Shown one piece after another: positions 18,883 to 28,407 of a DNA stretch of 64,000 nt (its first letter is position 1; every line of letters starts with the position of its first letter). The stretch is taken from positions 558,001 to 622,000 of the forward strand of contig NZ_AQWP01000001.1 in NCBI RefSeq assembly GCF_000375585.1. The letters are read 5' to 3'. The stretch is from Sinorhizobium meliloti 4H41. GTDB lineage: Bacteria > Pseudomonadota > Alphaproteobacteria > Rhizobiales > Rhizobiaceae. Both the position numbers and the translations under genes were made by a program. The notes under the pieces were generated by a model. The model was not told the DNA's origin. It saw only the letters and a program-made list of their open reading frames with translations, and made no database searches.

Positions 18883-20025
18883 ATGAATCCGTCAAGGCGT
18901 TCTCCACTCACCTGGGCCGTACATCTTTCCGTCCTGCTTCTGGTCCTGCTCTGGACCCTGCCGACGGCCGGCCTTTTGATTTCCTCCTTGCGCGACAAGG
19001 ACCAGCTCGCCGTTTCCGGCTGGTGGACGGCCCTTTCCAGCTCGTCGCGCAATGCCGTCGCCCGCGCGCCCTCGGCCGAGAACCAGGTCGAGCGCGACGG
19101 CAAGTTCGTGATTTCCGGGAACCTGCTGGAGAGCCGGGGAGAGGTTTCCGCCTTCGGATTTTCCAGCCGCGAACCCACCAAATTCAAACCCGGCGAAACG
19201 GCCGAGCTCAACGACGGCGAAAAGCTGACGGTGCAGGCAGACGGCAGTTTCGAGATCGTTTCGGATCAGCGGATGGAGGGCTCGCGCGGCCAGCGGATCT
19301 TCTTTACGGCCACCACGCCACCGCGCTTCACGCTCGACAATTATGCCGAGGTCCTGAGTGCTGCGGGCATCGGCAGATCCTTCCTGAATTCGCTGACCGT
19401 CGCCGTACCGTCAACCGTCATTCCCATTCTGATCGCGGCCTTCGCCGCCTACGCGCTCGCCTGGATGCCCTTTCCCGGCCGCGCGATCCTGCTCGCCGTG
19501 GTCGTCGGTCTTCTCGTCGTGCCGCTGCAGATGTCGCTCATTCCGCTGCTGCAGCTTTATAACGGCGTCGGCGCCTTCTTCGGCGTGTCCGCCAAGACCT
19601 ATATGGGCATCTGGCTCGCCCATACCGGCTTCGGCCTGCCGCTCGCCATCTATCTCCTGCGCAACTACATGGCCGGCCTGCCGCGCGAGATCATGGAATC
19701 GGCGCGCGTCGACGGCGCCAGCGATTTCGATATCTTCATCAAGATCATTCTGCCCCTGTCGTTTCCGGCGCTCGCCTCCTTTGCCATCTTCCAGTTTCTC
19801 TGGACCTGGAACGACCTTCTCGTCGCCATCGTCTTCCTCGGCGCGGGGGACGACAAGCTGGTGCTGACCGGGCGTCTGGTCAATCTCCTCGGTTCGCGCG
19901 GCGGCAATTGGGAAATTCTCACCGCCTCCGCCTTCATCACTATCGTCGTTCCGCTGATCGTCTTCTTCGCCCTGCAACGCTACCTGGTGCGCGGCCTGCT
20001 GGCTGGGTCGGTCAAGGGCGGCTGA
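18883..20025 (+). CDS. aglG: AglG, alpha-glucoside ABC transporter permease (MalG-type) with periplasmic insertion
   Basis: 380-residue permease. The first helix (about 10-33) is followed by a hydrophilic segment of about 110 residues (roughly 45-150) before the remaining five helices. This insertion is much longer than the loop in E. coli MalG and contains a repeated K-F-K-P-G-E-x-A / N-D-G-E-K-L pattern. The EAA loop reads E-S-A-R-V-D-G-A-S-D-F-D-I-F-I-K-I-I-L-P. It starts one base after the aglF stop. The insertion could contact the AglE binding protein; that is inference. Confidence 0.93.
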   Translation: MNPSRRSPLTWAVHLSVLLLVLLWTLPTAGLLISSLRDKDQLAVSGWWTALSSSSRNAVARAPSAENQVERDGKFVISGNLLESRGEVSAFGFSSREPTKFKPGETAELNDGEKLTVQADGSFEIVSDQRMEGSRGQRIFFTATTPPRFTLDNYAEVLSAAGIGRSFLNSLTVAVPSTVIPILIAAFAAYALAWMPFPGRAILLAVVVGLLVVPLQMSLIPLLQLYNGVGAFFGVSAKTYMGIWLAHTGFGLPLAIYLLRNYMAGLPREIMESARVDGASDFDIFIKIILPLSFPALASFAIFQFLWTWNDLLVAIVFLGAGDDKLVLTGRLVNLLGSRGGNWEILTASAFITIVVPLIVFFALQRYLVRGLLAGSVKGG

Positions 20026-20054
20026 TCGATTTCAGACAAGGAATCCTGAACAGC

Positions 20055-21710
20055 ATGACAATGAACGAAACGACGAGCTCAATTCTCGAGCCCGACAGGG
20101 ATTGGTGGCGCGGCGCGGTGATCTATCAGATCTATCCGCGCTCCTTTCAGGACAGCAATGGCGACGGCATCGGCGATCTGCAGGGGATCACGGCCCGTCT
20201 GCCCCACATTGCCGGGCTCGGCGCGGACGCGATCTGGATTTCGCCCTTCTTCACGTCGCCGATGCGGGACTTCGGTTACGACGTCTCGAACTATGTCGAT
20301 GTCGATCCTATCTTCGGGGCGCTCGAAGACTTCGATGCGCTGATCGCCGAGGCCCACCGGCTCGGCCTCCGGGTGATGATCGACCTCGTGCTGTCACATA
20401 CCTCCGACCAGCATCCCTGGTTCGTCGAAAGCCGCTCCAGCCGCAGCAATGCGAAAGCGGACTGGTATGTCTGGGCGGATTCGAAGCCGGACGGCACGCC
20501 GCCCAACAATTGGCTGTCGATTTTCGGCGGTTCCGCCTGGCAGTGGGATCCCACCCGCCTGCAATATTATCTGCACAACTTTCTCACCTCGCAGCCCGAC
20601 CTCAATCTGCATAACGCCGAGGTTCAGGAGGCCTTGCTTGCCGTCGAGCGCTTCTGGCTGGAGCGGGGCGTCGACGGTTTCCGGCTGGACACCATCAACT
20701 TCTATTTCCATGACCGCGAACTGCGCGACAACCCCGCGCTCGTTCCCGAGCGCCGGAACGCCTCGACTGCGCCGGCGGTCAATCCCTATAACTATCAGGA
20801 GCATATCTACGACAAGAACCGGCCGGAGAACCTGGAGTTCCTGAAGCGCTTCCGGGCGGTGATGGACGAGTTCCCGGCGATCGCCGCCGTCGGCGAGGTC
20901 GGCGACAGCCAGCGCGGCCTCGAGATCGCAGGCGAATACACGTCGGGCGGCGACAAGGTGCACATGTGCTACGCCTTCGAGTTTTTGGCGCCCGATCGGC
21001 TGACGCCGCAGCGCGTGGCCGAGGTTCTGCGCGACTTCCAGAGGGCCGCCCCCGAAGGCTGGGCCTGCTGGGCCTTCTCGAACCATGATGTGGTCCGCCA
21101 CGTCAGCCGCTGGGCCGATGGCGTTACCGATCATCACGCGCATGCGAAGTTGCTCGCCAGCCTCTTGATGTCGTTGCGCGGTACCGTCTGCATCTATCAG
21201 GGCGAGGAACTTGCGCTCGCCGAGGCGGAGCTCGCCTATGAGGATCTCCGGGATCCCTATGGCATTCAGTTCTGGCCCGACTTCAAGGGTCGGGACGGCT
21301 GCCGCACGCCGATGGTATGGGAGAGTCTGCCCGATGGCGGCTTCAGCAGCGCGAGGCCGTGGCTGCCGATTTCCGAGAGCCACATTCCGCGGGCGGTTGC
21401 CGTGCAGGAGGGCGACCCGGCCGCGGTGCTGCATCACTACCGCCGCTTTCTCGCCTTCAGAAAGGCGCATCCGGCCTTGGCCAAGGGCGAGATCGAATTC
21501 GTCGAGACCAGGGGCTCCTTGCTCGGCTTCCTGCGCAGCCATGGCAATGAGAGAATCTTTTGCCTGTTCAACATGAGCGACGAAGCTGCGACGAAGGAAC
21601 TGCCGATGAAGCGGCTGGAGCCGCTCGAGGGCCACGGCTTCGTCACGGGGATACTGGATCACGAGGTCAAGCTGCCGGCCTGGGGCGCGTTTTTCGCGCG
21701 TCTGGCCTGA
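20055..21710 (+). CDS. aglA: AglA, cytoplasmic alpha-glucosidase (GH13)
   Basis: 551-residue glycoside hydrolase family 13 enzyme that hydrolyses imported alpha-glucosides (sucrose, maltose, trehalose type). The TIM-barrel motifs are in order: D-W-W-R-G-A-V-I-Y-Q-I-Y-P-R-S-F at the N terminus and the nucleophile Asp212 in G-F-R-L-D-T. Then come the acid/base Glu281 in G-E-V-G-D and Asp345 in S-N-H-D. There is no signal peptide, so hydrolysis takes place inside the cell. Start: ATG at 20055 after AAGGAATCC; the long upstream frame from 19908 runs inside aglG and is rejected. It is the fourth gene of the operon. Confidence 0.95.
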   Translation: MTMNETTSSILEPDRDWWRGAVIYQIYPRSFQDSNGDGIGDLQGITARLPHIAGLGADAIWISPFFTSPMRDFGYDVSNYVDVDPIFGALEDFDALIAEAHRLGLRVMIDLVLSHTSDQHPWFVESRSSRSNAKADWYVWADSKPDGTPPNNWLSIFGGSAWQWDPTRLQYYLHNFLTSQPDLNLHNAEVQEALLAVERFWLERGVDGFRLDTINFYFHDRELRDNPALVPERRNASTAPAVNPYNYQEHIYDKNRPENLEFLKRFRAVMDEFPAIAAVGEVGDSQRGLEIAGEYTSGGDKVHMCYAFEFLAPDRLTPQRVAEVLRDFQRAAPEGWACWAFSNHDVVRHVSRWADGVTDHHAHAKLLASLLMSLRGTVCIYQGEELALAEAELAYEDLRDPYGIQFWPDFKGRDGCRTPMVWESLPDGGFSSARPWLPISESHIPRAVAVQEGDPAAVLHHYRRFLAFRKAHPALAKGEIEFVETRGSLLGFLRSHGNERIFCLFNMSDEAATKELPMKRLEPLEGHGFVTGILDHEVKLPAWGAFFARLA

Positions 21711-21729
21711 GAACCGAGGGGAGGGTGCC

Positions 21730-22818
<1,089 letters not shown>

Positions 22819-22821
22819 TTC

Positions 22822-22856
22822 GGCTGCAGGGCCGGGGGCATTTTCGGCCTGCAGCC
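22822..22856 (+). terminator. Hairpin after aglK
   Basis: GGCTGCAGG pairs perfectly with CCTGCAGCC, and GCCG/CGGC inside extends the stem. No strong T run follows. It is the probable end of the agl operon transcript or a processing site. Confidence 0.45.
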
Positions 22857-22977
22857 CTGAACCCTCTGTTAAATTTCATGGGTTAGCGTCGTCGCAGTGA
22901 AATGCGAAAAGGCGAGTTCGATGAGCAGTGCAGCCCCCGTGATCAACCGGCACTTTCTTAACAAGGAAGAGTCATTC

Positions 22978-23331
22978 ATGTACGATCGGGAGGCGAATTT
23001 CCCGATGGAGGACACGCGGAACGAGGCGCGGATCGAATTCACCGAAAAGGGTATGCAGAACCTCTCGTCGCGCCGCTGCGAGATCATCAAGCTCTCCAGG
23101 AGCAGCGCCCTGATCGGCATTCTGACCCAGTTCCAGCTGCCGCAGAATTTCTATCTGGACATACCGAGCGCCCGCATCCCCCTGATCGGCTGCCTTCTGA
23201 AGCGGGTGCATACCAACAACATCATCGAGGCGCGATTCCTGCGGCTTCTGAGCGAGCGGGACCTCAACCGGATCTTCGTCTACAGCACCCATCCGAACCA
23301 CCGGAACCGCACGCTCGACATTTATCGCTGA
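22978..23331 (+). CDS. Degenerate PilZ-like protein (uncharacterised)
   Basis: About 117 residues, no signal or membrane segment. The order C-E-I-I-K-L-S-R-S-S-A-L-I, then P-x-x-F-Y-L-D-I, then I-G-C-L-L-K-R-V and E-A-R-F-L-R-L-L follows the PilZ beta-barrel pattern found in many rhizobial small proteins. The c-di-GMP-binding R-x-x-x-R and D-x-S-x-x-G residues are only weakly kept, so c-di-GMP binding is doubtful. Start: ATG at 22978 has AAGGAAGAG at a good distance; ATG at 22921 and GTG at 22897 are alternatives. It is single, 159 bp after aglK. Confidence 0.6.
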   Translation: MYDREANFPMEDTRNEARIEFTEKGMQNLSSRRCEIIKLSRSSALIGILTQFQLPQNFYLDIPSARIPLIGCLLKRVHTNNIIEARFLRLLSERDLNRIFVYSTHPNHRNRTLDIYR

Positions 23332-23394
23332 GAATGACGCGGCCCTCCGGTCGCAAGGGACCGGGGGAACCGCTGCGCGGATCGTCTCGGTAGC

Positions 23395-23520
23395 TTACTC
23401 GGCTGCAAAAAACCACTCGCGTCGCGCAAACATCAGGCCAACTGCGTAGATCGCGAAAGCAAGGAGCGCTGTCGCCGGCGCAGACAGTTCAGCGTAGCCA
23501 GCGCCAACGGCGCGTTTCAT
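23395..23520 (-). CDS. Possible 41-residue single-pass membrane protein (doubtful)
   Basis: A short frame with one hydrophobic stretch (A-T-A-L-L-A-F-A-I-Y-A-V-G-L-M-F-A-R-R) and an aromatic end. There is no well-placed ribosome site; GAGGGG lies about 20 bases ahead. It sits next to a repeat element. It is included because the composition is protein-like, but it may be chance. Confidence 0.22.
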   Translation of the reverse strand: MKRAVGAGYAELSAPATALLAFAIYAVGLMFARREWFFAAE

Positions 23521-23586
23521 TGCGTCACAGATTGACCATCCCCTCGCATATTCACAAGCGAATGTTGTAGGAGCCGTACATCCCGG

Positions 23587-23707
23587 TCCCTCATTCCTGT
23601 GCTTGTCACAGGAATCCAGCCAGACCAAGTCCTTGGGCTGAAAGAACGCTTCCCGCGCCGCAGACGCGGCGCTGCTGGATCCCTGTGACGAGCACAGGGG
23701 ATGAGGG
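23587..23707. repeat. Palindromic intergenic repeat, copy 1
   Basis: An element of about 121 bp whose ends are inverted copies of each other (CCTCATTCCTGTGCTTGTCA near the left end; TGACGAGCACAGGGGATGAGG at the right). It has an internal GC-rich GCCGCAGACGCGGC hairpin. It matches copy 2 at 23832-23951 over its full length with few differences. Size and structure resemble the rhizobial RIME-type intergenic mosaic elements; the family name is an inference. Confidence 0.8.
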
Positions 23708-23722
23708 TCGAGAGGGTGCGGC

Positions 23723-23806
23723 CCCTCGGCGCGCTTCATAAACCGTGAAGATAGCGAGGCGCGGAAGGTCGCGAGTCACGCCCGTATACAGCGTCCCGCT
23801 TCGCTT
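23723..23806 (-). pseudogene. Remnant of a GIY-YIG endonuclease-like gene
   Basis: Between the two repeats the minus strand encodes K-R-S-G-T-L-Y-T-G-V-T-R-D-L-P-R-L. The core G-T-L-Y-x-G-V-T-x-D-L is the hallmark of small GIY-YIG nucleases (usual form Y-V-Y-I-L-x-x-x-x-x-G-T-L-Y-V-G-V-T-x-D-L). The rest of the domain, including the first strand and the catalytic Arg/Glu helices, is missing, so this is a broken fragment. Confidence 0.5.
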
Positions 23807-23831
23807 CGATGTAGTCGCCGCACATCCCCGC

Positions 23832-23951
23832 TCCCTCATTCCTGTGCTTGTCACAGGAATCCAGCCAGACCAAGTCCTTGGGCTGGAAAGGCCCTTCCGC
23901 ACCGCAGACGCGGCGCTGCTTTCATCCCTGTGACGAGCACAGGGATGAGGG
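23832..23951. repeat. Palindromic intergenic repeat, copy 2
   Basis: Second copy of the 120-bp element, in the same orientation as copy 1, 125 bp further on. The left 50 bp are nearly identical to copy 1; the middle differs slightly (GGAAAGGCCC against GAAAGAACGC). The whole element can fold on itself through its inverted ends. Confidence 0.8.
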
Positions 23952-24105
23952 GAGGAGACGTCGCAGTCCTCCAAAAAGTTTCCTACAGTGCCGCGCGTCT
24001 TATGAGACGCGCATCGCCCTGCGTGCCGACAAACCGACCAGAGCTTCCACGCCATCATTCATCTCGCAGCAGCCGTCATAAACTCGAAATGAATCGCAAC
24101 GGGCC

Positions 24106-25926
24106 CTAATGAAACAGCACGCTTCCGCCGCGGTCGGCCGCGCCGGCAATCTGCCTGAACGGAGCGAAGAGCTCGCGGCCCATTCCGAATTCGTTGTCGG
24201 AGAGGTCGATATGCGCCGGCACGCGCGTTTTCAGCGCGATGTCCTCGATGAGCACCTCGACCTTGCCGTTGATCGCGTCGATGCGGACGATGTCGCCCTC
24301 CTGGATGCGTGCGATCGGGCCGCCTTCCTTCGCTTCCGGGGTCACATGGATCGCTGCCGGAACCTTGCCGGAGGCGCCCGACATGCGCCCGTCGGTGAGG
24401 ATCGCGACTTTCTGGCCGCGATCCTGCAGGATGCCGAGCACCGTCGTCAGCTTATGCAGTTCCGGCATGCCGTTGGCCTTCGGCCCCTGAAAGCGCACGA
24501 CGGCTACGAAGTCGCCTTCGAGCCTTCCCGCCTTGAAGGCGGCGTTCAGTTCCGCCTGATCGTTGAAGATCTTGGCCGGAGCTTCGATGACGTGGCTCTC
24601 TGGCTTGACGGCGGAGATCTTGATGACCGCCTTGCCGATATTTCCGCTCAGCATTTTGAGGCCGCCGGTATGCTGGAACGGGCGGTCGACGGTCGCGAGC
24701 ACCTTCGGGTCGGCGCTCGTCTCCGGCGCAGGCTCGCGCTTGACGCTGCCGTTCTCGCCGAGCTTCACGTCGATCGCATAGGCGCTGAGCCCCTGCCCGT
24801 AGACGGTACGGACGTCGTCGTGCAGCAAGCCTTTCCTGAGGAGCTGGGCGATGAGGAAGCCCATGCCGCCTGCGGCGTGGAAATGGTTCACGTCGGCCAG
24901 CCCGTTCGGATAGACGCGCGCGAGCAGCGGCACGAGATCGGAAAGCTCCGAAATGTCCTGCCAGGTAAGCACGATCCCCGCGGCGCGGGCCATCGCGACG
25001 AGATGCATCGTGTGGTTCGTCGAGCCGCCGGTCGCATGCAGGCCGACGACGCCGTTGACGATCGACCGCTCGTCGATCATCTCGCCGGCGGGCGTGAATT
25101 CGTTGCCGAGCGCGGTGATCGCAAGCGCCCGCTTCGTCGCTTCCCTGGTCAGCGCGTCGCGAAGCGGCGTGCCGGGATTGATGAAGGAGGCGCCGGGCAG
25201 GTGGAAGCCCATGATCTCCATCAGCATCTGGTTGGAATTGGCGGTGCCGTAGAAGGTGCAGGTGCCGGGGCCGTGATAGGACTTGGACTCCGCCTCCAGG
25301 AGCTCGTCGCGGCCGACCTTGCCTTCGGCGAAGAGTTGCCGAACCCTGGCTTTCTCGTCGTTCGGCAGGCCCGTGGTCATCGGTCCGGCGGGGATGAAGA
25401 CCGCGGGCAGATGGCCGAAGGTGAGCGCCGCGATCGCGAGCCCGGGCACGATCTTGTCGCAGACGCCGAGATAGACGGCCGCGTCGAACATGTTGTGCGA
25501 CAGGCCGATGCCGGCCGCCATGGCGATGACATCGCGCGAGAAGAGCGACAGCTCCATGCCGGGCTGCCCTTGGGTGACGCCGTCGCACATTGCCGGAACG
25601 CCGCCGGCGACCTGAGCGACGCCGCCCGCCTCGTGCGCGGCCTCCCGGATCAGTGCCGGATAGGTTTCGAACGGCTGATGCGCCGAAAGCATGTCGTTGT
25701 AAGAGGTGATGATGCCGAGGTTGGGGACGCGGTCGCCCGCAAGCGCCACCTTCTCGGCGGGGGAACAGACCGCAAATCCGTGCGCAAGATTGCCGCAGCC
25801 GAGAACGGTCCGGTGCGGTCCGTTCGTCGCAGCGCTGCGGACGCGATCGAGGTAGGGCTCGCGGTGGGGCTTCGAGCGTTCGACGATGCGGGCGGTAATG
25901 GCGGCTATGCGGGAATCGGCGGACAT
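24106..25926 (-). CDS. edd: 6-phosphogluconate dehydratase (Entner-Doudoroff) Edd
   Basis: 606-residue iron-sulfur dehydratase converting 6-phosphogluconate to KDPG, of the IlvD/Edd family. Typical segments: [35 protein letters not shown]-x-G-M-E-L-S, [15 protein letters not shown] and the C-terminal [12 protein letters not shown]. The cysteines in G-C-G, M-C-D-G and G-T-C-T are the expected cluster ligands. Start ATG at 25926 after GGAAGAGGAT; the upstream frame to 25974 is not conserved. It is the last gene of zwf-pgl-edd. Confidence 0.96.
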   Translation of the reverse strand: MSADSRIAAITARIVERSKPHREPYLDRVRSAATNGPHRTVLGCGNLAHGFAVCSPAEKVALAGDRVPNLGIITSYNDMLSAHQPFETYPALIREAAHEAGGVAQVAGGVPAMCDGVTQGQPGMELSLFSRDVIAMAAGIGLSHNMFDAAVYLGVCDKIVPGLAIAALTFGHLPAVFIPAGPMTTGLPNDEKARVRQLFAEGKVGRDELLEAESKSYHGPGTCTFYGTANSNQMLMEIMGFHLPGASFINPGTPLRDALTREATKRALAITALGNEFTPAGEMIDERSIVNGVVGLHATGGSTNHTMHLVAMARAAGIVLTWQDISELSDLVPLLARVYPNGLADVNHFHAAGGMGFLIAQLLRKGLLHDDVRTVYGQGLSAYAIDVKLGENGSVKREPAPETSADPKVLATVDRPFQHTGGLKMLSGNIGKAVIKISAVKPESHVIEAPAKIFNDQAELNAAFKAGRLEGDFVAVVRFQGPKANGMPELHKLTTVLGILQDRGQKVAILTDGRMSGASGKVPAAIHVTPEAKEGGPIARIQEGDIVRIDAINGKVEVLIEDIALKTRVPAHIDLSDNEFGMGRELFAPFRQIAGAADRGGSVLFH

Positions 25927-26027
25927 GGACACATCCTCTTCCGGAGTCCTACGACTCCTTTCTTCATCGATCATCGGCTTCGAGCGCCACAGCGTGCGGG
26001 GAGCGTTGCGGCGCTTTCCGGGTCGCC

Positions 26028-26726
26028 TCAGGGCGCCCAGTAAATCTGCAGCGGTGATGTGGCCCGCCGAAGCACGGCCCGGATGGGCATCTCTGCCTCG
26101 TCGCCGGGCGCCTGGGCCTGGGCAAGCACCTCTTTCTTGCCGCTGCCTTCGATATGCAGCACCAGATAGCCGGCATCCTGCAGGCTGGAGAAGGTGAAGG
26201 TGAGGCGGGGTTCGCCGGCTCCTTCCGCTTCCATGGTGATCACGCCGCGCGGCGTCGTGGAGTCGAGCGCCTCTTCAAGGTGCGTCCCTCCGGGAAAGAA
26301 CGAGGCCGTATGCCCGTCCGTTCCCATGCCGAGCACCACGACATCGAAGGGTGCGCCGAGACTTGCCGTCCTGTCGCTCGCGATCGCCGCGGCCGCTTCC
26401 GCAGTCTCGGCCGCGTGATAGAGCGGAACGAAACGCGCCTGTGCAGCCTCGTCCTTGAGCAGGTTATCGGCAACCAGGCGATGGTTGGAGCGCTCGTTTT
26501 CCGGCGGCACGAAACGCTCGTCGACGAGGGTGACCGTCACTTTCGACCAATCGAGCTCGCGACGCGACAGCGACCGGAAAAAGGCCTTCGGGGTCGAGCC
26601 GCCCGATACCGCGAAGCTTGCCGTGCCTCTCGCAGCGATCGCGGCGGCGAGCCTTGCACCGACGTCGTCCGCGAGGGCCTCGGCCAATGCGGACGGATTT
26701 TCGAATATGTGCATGTTCGCGCTCAT
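26028..26726 (-). CDS. pgl: 6-phosphogluconolactonase Pgl
   Basis: 232-residue enzyme hydrolysing 6-phosphogluconolactone, glucosamine-6-phosphate isomerase-like fold. It shows [10 protein letters not shown] near residue 40, [10 protein letters not shown] and [16 protein letters not shown], all standard for DevB/Pgl. It is the middle gene of the operon, 8 bp after zwf and 101 bp before edd. Start ATG at 26726; an in-frame ATG 12 bases later is an alternative. Confidence 0.95.
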   Translation of the reverse strand: MSANMHIFENPSALAEALADDVGARLAAAIAARGTASFAVSGGSTPKAFFRSLSRRELDWSKVTVTLVDERFVPPENERSNHRLVADNLLKDEAAQARFVPLYHAAETAEAAAAIASDRTASLGAPFDVVVLGMGTDGHTASFFPGGTHLEEALDSTTPRGVITMEAEGAGEPRLTFTFSSLQDAGYLVLHIEGSGKKEVLAQAQAPGDEAEMPIRAVLRRATSPLQIYWAP

Positions 26727-26734
26727 GATCGGCC

Positions 26735-28210
26735 CTAGATCGCATCGTTCCAAGTACGGCCGTCGCGCTCGATCAGCGCGATCGATTGGCTCGGGCCCCA
26801 GGTTCCGGCGGTATAGCCTTGCACCTGCTGTCCGGTTGCTTCCCAGGCCTTGAGGATCGGGTCGATCCATTGCCAGGCCGCTTCCACTTCGTCGCGGCGC
26901 ACGAACAGGGTCTGGTTGTTGCGGATGACGTCCAGCAGCAGGCGTTCATAGGCATCCGCATTGCGAACCGCAAAGGCCTCGGCGAAGCTCATGTCCAGGG
27001 GCACGTTCCTCAGCCGCATGCCGCCCGGTCCGGGATCCTTGATCATCAGCGACTGCTTGACGCCTTCATTCGGCTGCAGGCGGATCATCAGCTGGTTGGC
27101 CGAAATGCGGCCGGCGCTCTGATCGAAGATCGAGTGCGGAATCTGCTTGAAGGTGATGACGATCTCCGACATGCGGCCCGCCATGCGCTTTCCGGTACGC
27201 AGATAGAAGGGCACGCCTGCCCAGCGCCAATTGCTTATCTCGGCCTTGATCGCGACGAAGGTTTCCGTATTGGAAACGCCTCCTTCGAGCTCTTCGAGAT
27301 AGCCCTTGACCGGGCCTCCGGACGATGCGCCCGCGCGGTACTGGCCCCGGACCGTCACCTGCTCGACATTGGAGGCGGTGATCGGCTTCAGCGCGCGAAG
27401 CACCTTGAGCTTCTCGTCGCGCACGGCCTCCGCGTCCATCGACGTCGGCGCCTCCATGGCGACGAAACAGAGGAGCTGGAGGATGTGGTTCTGCACCATG
27501 TCGCGCAGCGCGCCCGCCTTGTCGTAGTAACCTGCGCGATTCTCGAGCCCGACGGCTTCAGAAACGGTGATCTGCACGTGGTCGATGTGGGCGGAATTCC
27601 ACAATGGCTCGTACAGCGCGTTGGCAAAGCGCAGGGCCATCAGATTCTGCACCGTCTCCTTGCCGAGATAGTGGTCGATGCGGAAAATCTGCTCTTCGCG
27701 GAAGACCTTGCCGATCGTGTCGTTGAGCTCCGTCGCGGAAGCAAGATCGCGGCCGATCGGCTTCTCGACGACGATGCGGGTGTTCCTGGTGATGAGCTTG
27801 TGATCGCGGATCTTTTCGGAAATGTCGCTGAAGATCGCCGGTCCTACGGCGAGATAGAAGGCACGGGTACGGTCCTTGCCCTCTTCCAGGAGCTTCTTCA
27901 GATCGTCCCAGCCCTGCTCGGACTTAGCGTCGACGGAGACGTAGTAGAGACGTGAGGTGAATTTCTCGACTTCCGCCTCGTTGAACTCCCCGGCCTTCAG
28001 GTGTTCTTTCAGGGCGTCGCTCGCGAACTTGCGGTATTCGTCATGGGAAAGGCTCGCGCGCGAGGCGCCGATGATCCGCGTCGGCTCCGTGAACTGGCCT
28101 TCCATCTGACGGTGGTAGAGGGCCGGCAGCAGCTTGCGCTCGGCAAGATCGCCGGTGCCCCCGAACACCACATAGTCAAACGGTTCGACGGGAATGATCT
28201 GGCTGCTCAT
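26735..28210 (-). CDS. zwf: Glucose-6-phosphate 1-dehydrogenase Zwf
   Basis: 491-residue NAD(P)-dependent dehydrogenase feeding the Entner-Doudoroff and pentose phosphate routes. The dinucleotide motif G-G-T-G-D-L-A is at 17-23 and the active-site signature R-I-D-H-Y-L-G-K-E near residue 185. Length is normal. It is first in the operon zwf-pgl-edd. The upstream region (about 28241-28265) is AT-rich, with an AATCGATT core and TTATAC-like hexamers, and probably holds the promoter; I cannot name the regulator. Confidence 0.97.
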   Translation of the reverse strand: MSSQIIPVEPFDYVVFGGTGDLAERKLLPALYHRQMEGQFTEPTRIIGASRASLSHDEYRKFASDALKEHLKAGEFNEAEVEKFTSRLYYVSVDAKSEQGWDDLKKLLEEGKDRTRAFYLAVGPAIFSDISEKIRDHKLITRNTRIVVEKPIGRDLASATELNDTIGKVFREEQIFRIDHYLGKETVQNLMALRFANALYEPLWNSAHIDHVQITVSEAVGLENRAGYYDKAGALRDMVQNHILQLLCFVAMEAPTSMDAEAVRDEKLKVLRALKPITASNVEQVTVRGQYRAGASSGGPVKGYLEELEGGVSNTETFVAIKAEISNWRWAGVPFYLRTGKRMAGRMSEIVITFKQIPHSIFDQSAGRISANQLMIRLQPNEGVKQSLMIKDPGPGGMRLRNVPLDMSFAEAFAVRNADAYERLLLDVIRNNQTLFVRRDEVEAAWQWIDPILKAWEATGQQVQGYTAGTWGPSQSIALIERDGRTWNDAI

Positions 28211-28407
28211 GGGATGTCTCGATCTCGTTGAGGTCTGGGCTGGTATAATCTAATCGATTTAAAATGGCTAGGGTGCACTGCAACAAAATGGCTGGCCGCA
28301 CGGCTGCCGACACACCGTTCCTTATATCATCACCGCGCGGGGAACAGAAATATGCAGCATTTCAAGGACTTTGCGCCCACCGTCTGGAATCTCGGAGGGC
28401 CTTCCCT

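Larger units (their letters stand above)
23332..24105. other. 774-bp stretch without a convincing intact gene; repeat-rich
   Basis: Apart from the two palindromic repeats, the GIY-YIG scar and one doubtful 41-codon frame listed separately, nothing here looks coding. Open frames across it are made by translating the repeats and have no domain. Confidence 0.6.

Noticed and set aside
23606-24058. A 150-codon minus-strand frame as a complete protein
   Set aside because: Both ends are translated from the palindromic repeats; only the short GIY-YIG-like core is meaningful.
24109-26043. A 644-codon plus-strand open frame opposite edd
   Set aside because: It is antisense to edd, an artefact of high GC at third positions; no domain, no ribosome site, composition rich in Arg/Gly/Asp.
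28241-28265. A defined operator upstream of zwf
   Set aside because: AT-rich and partly symmetric (AATCGATT), but the symmetry is poor beyond 8 bp and no regulator can be named.
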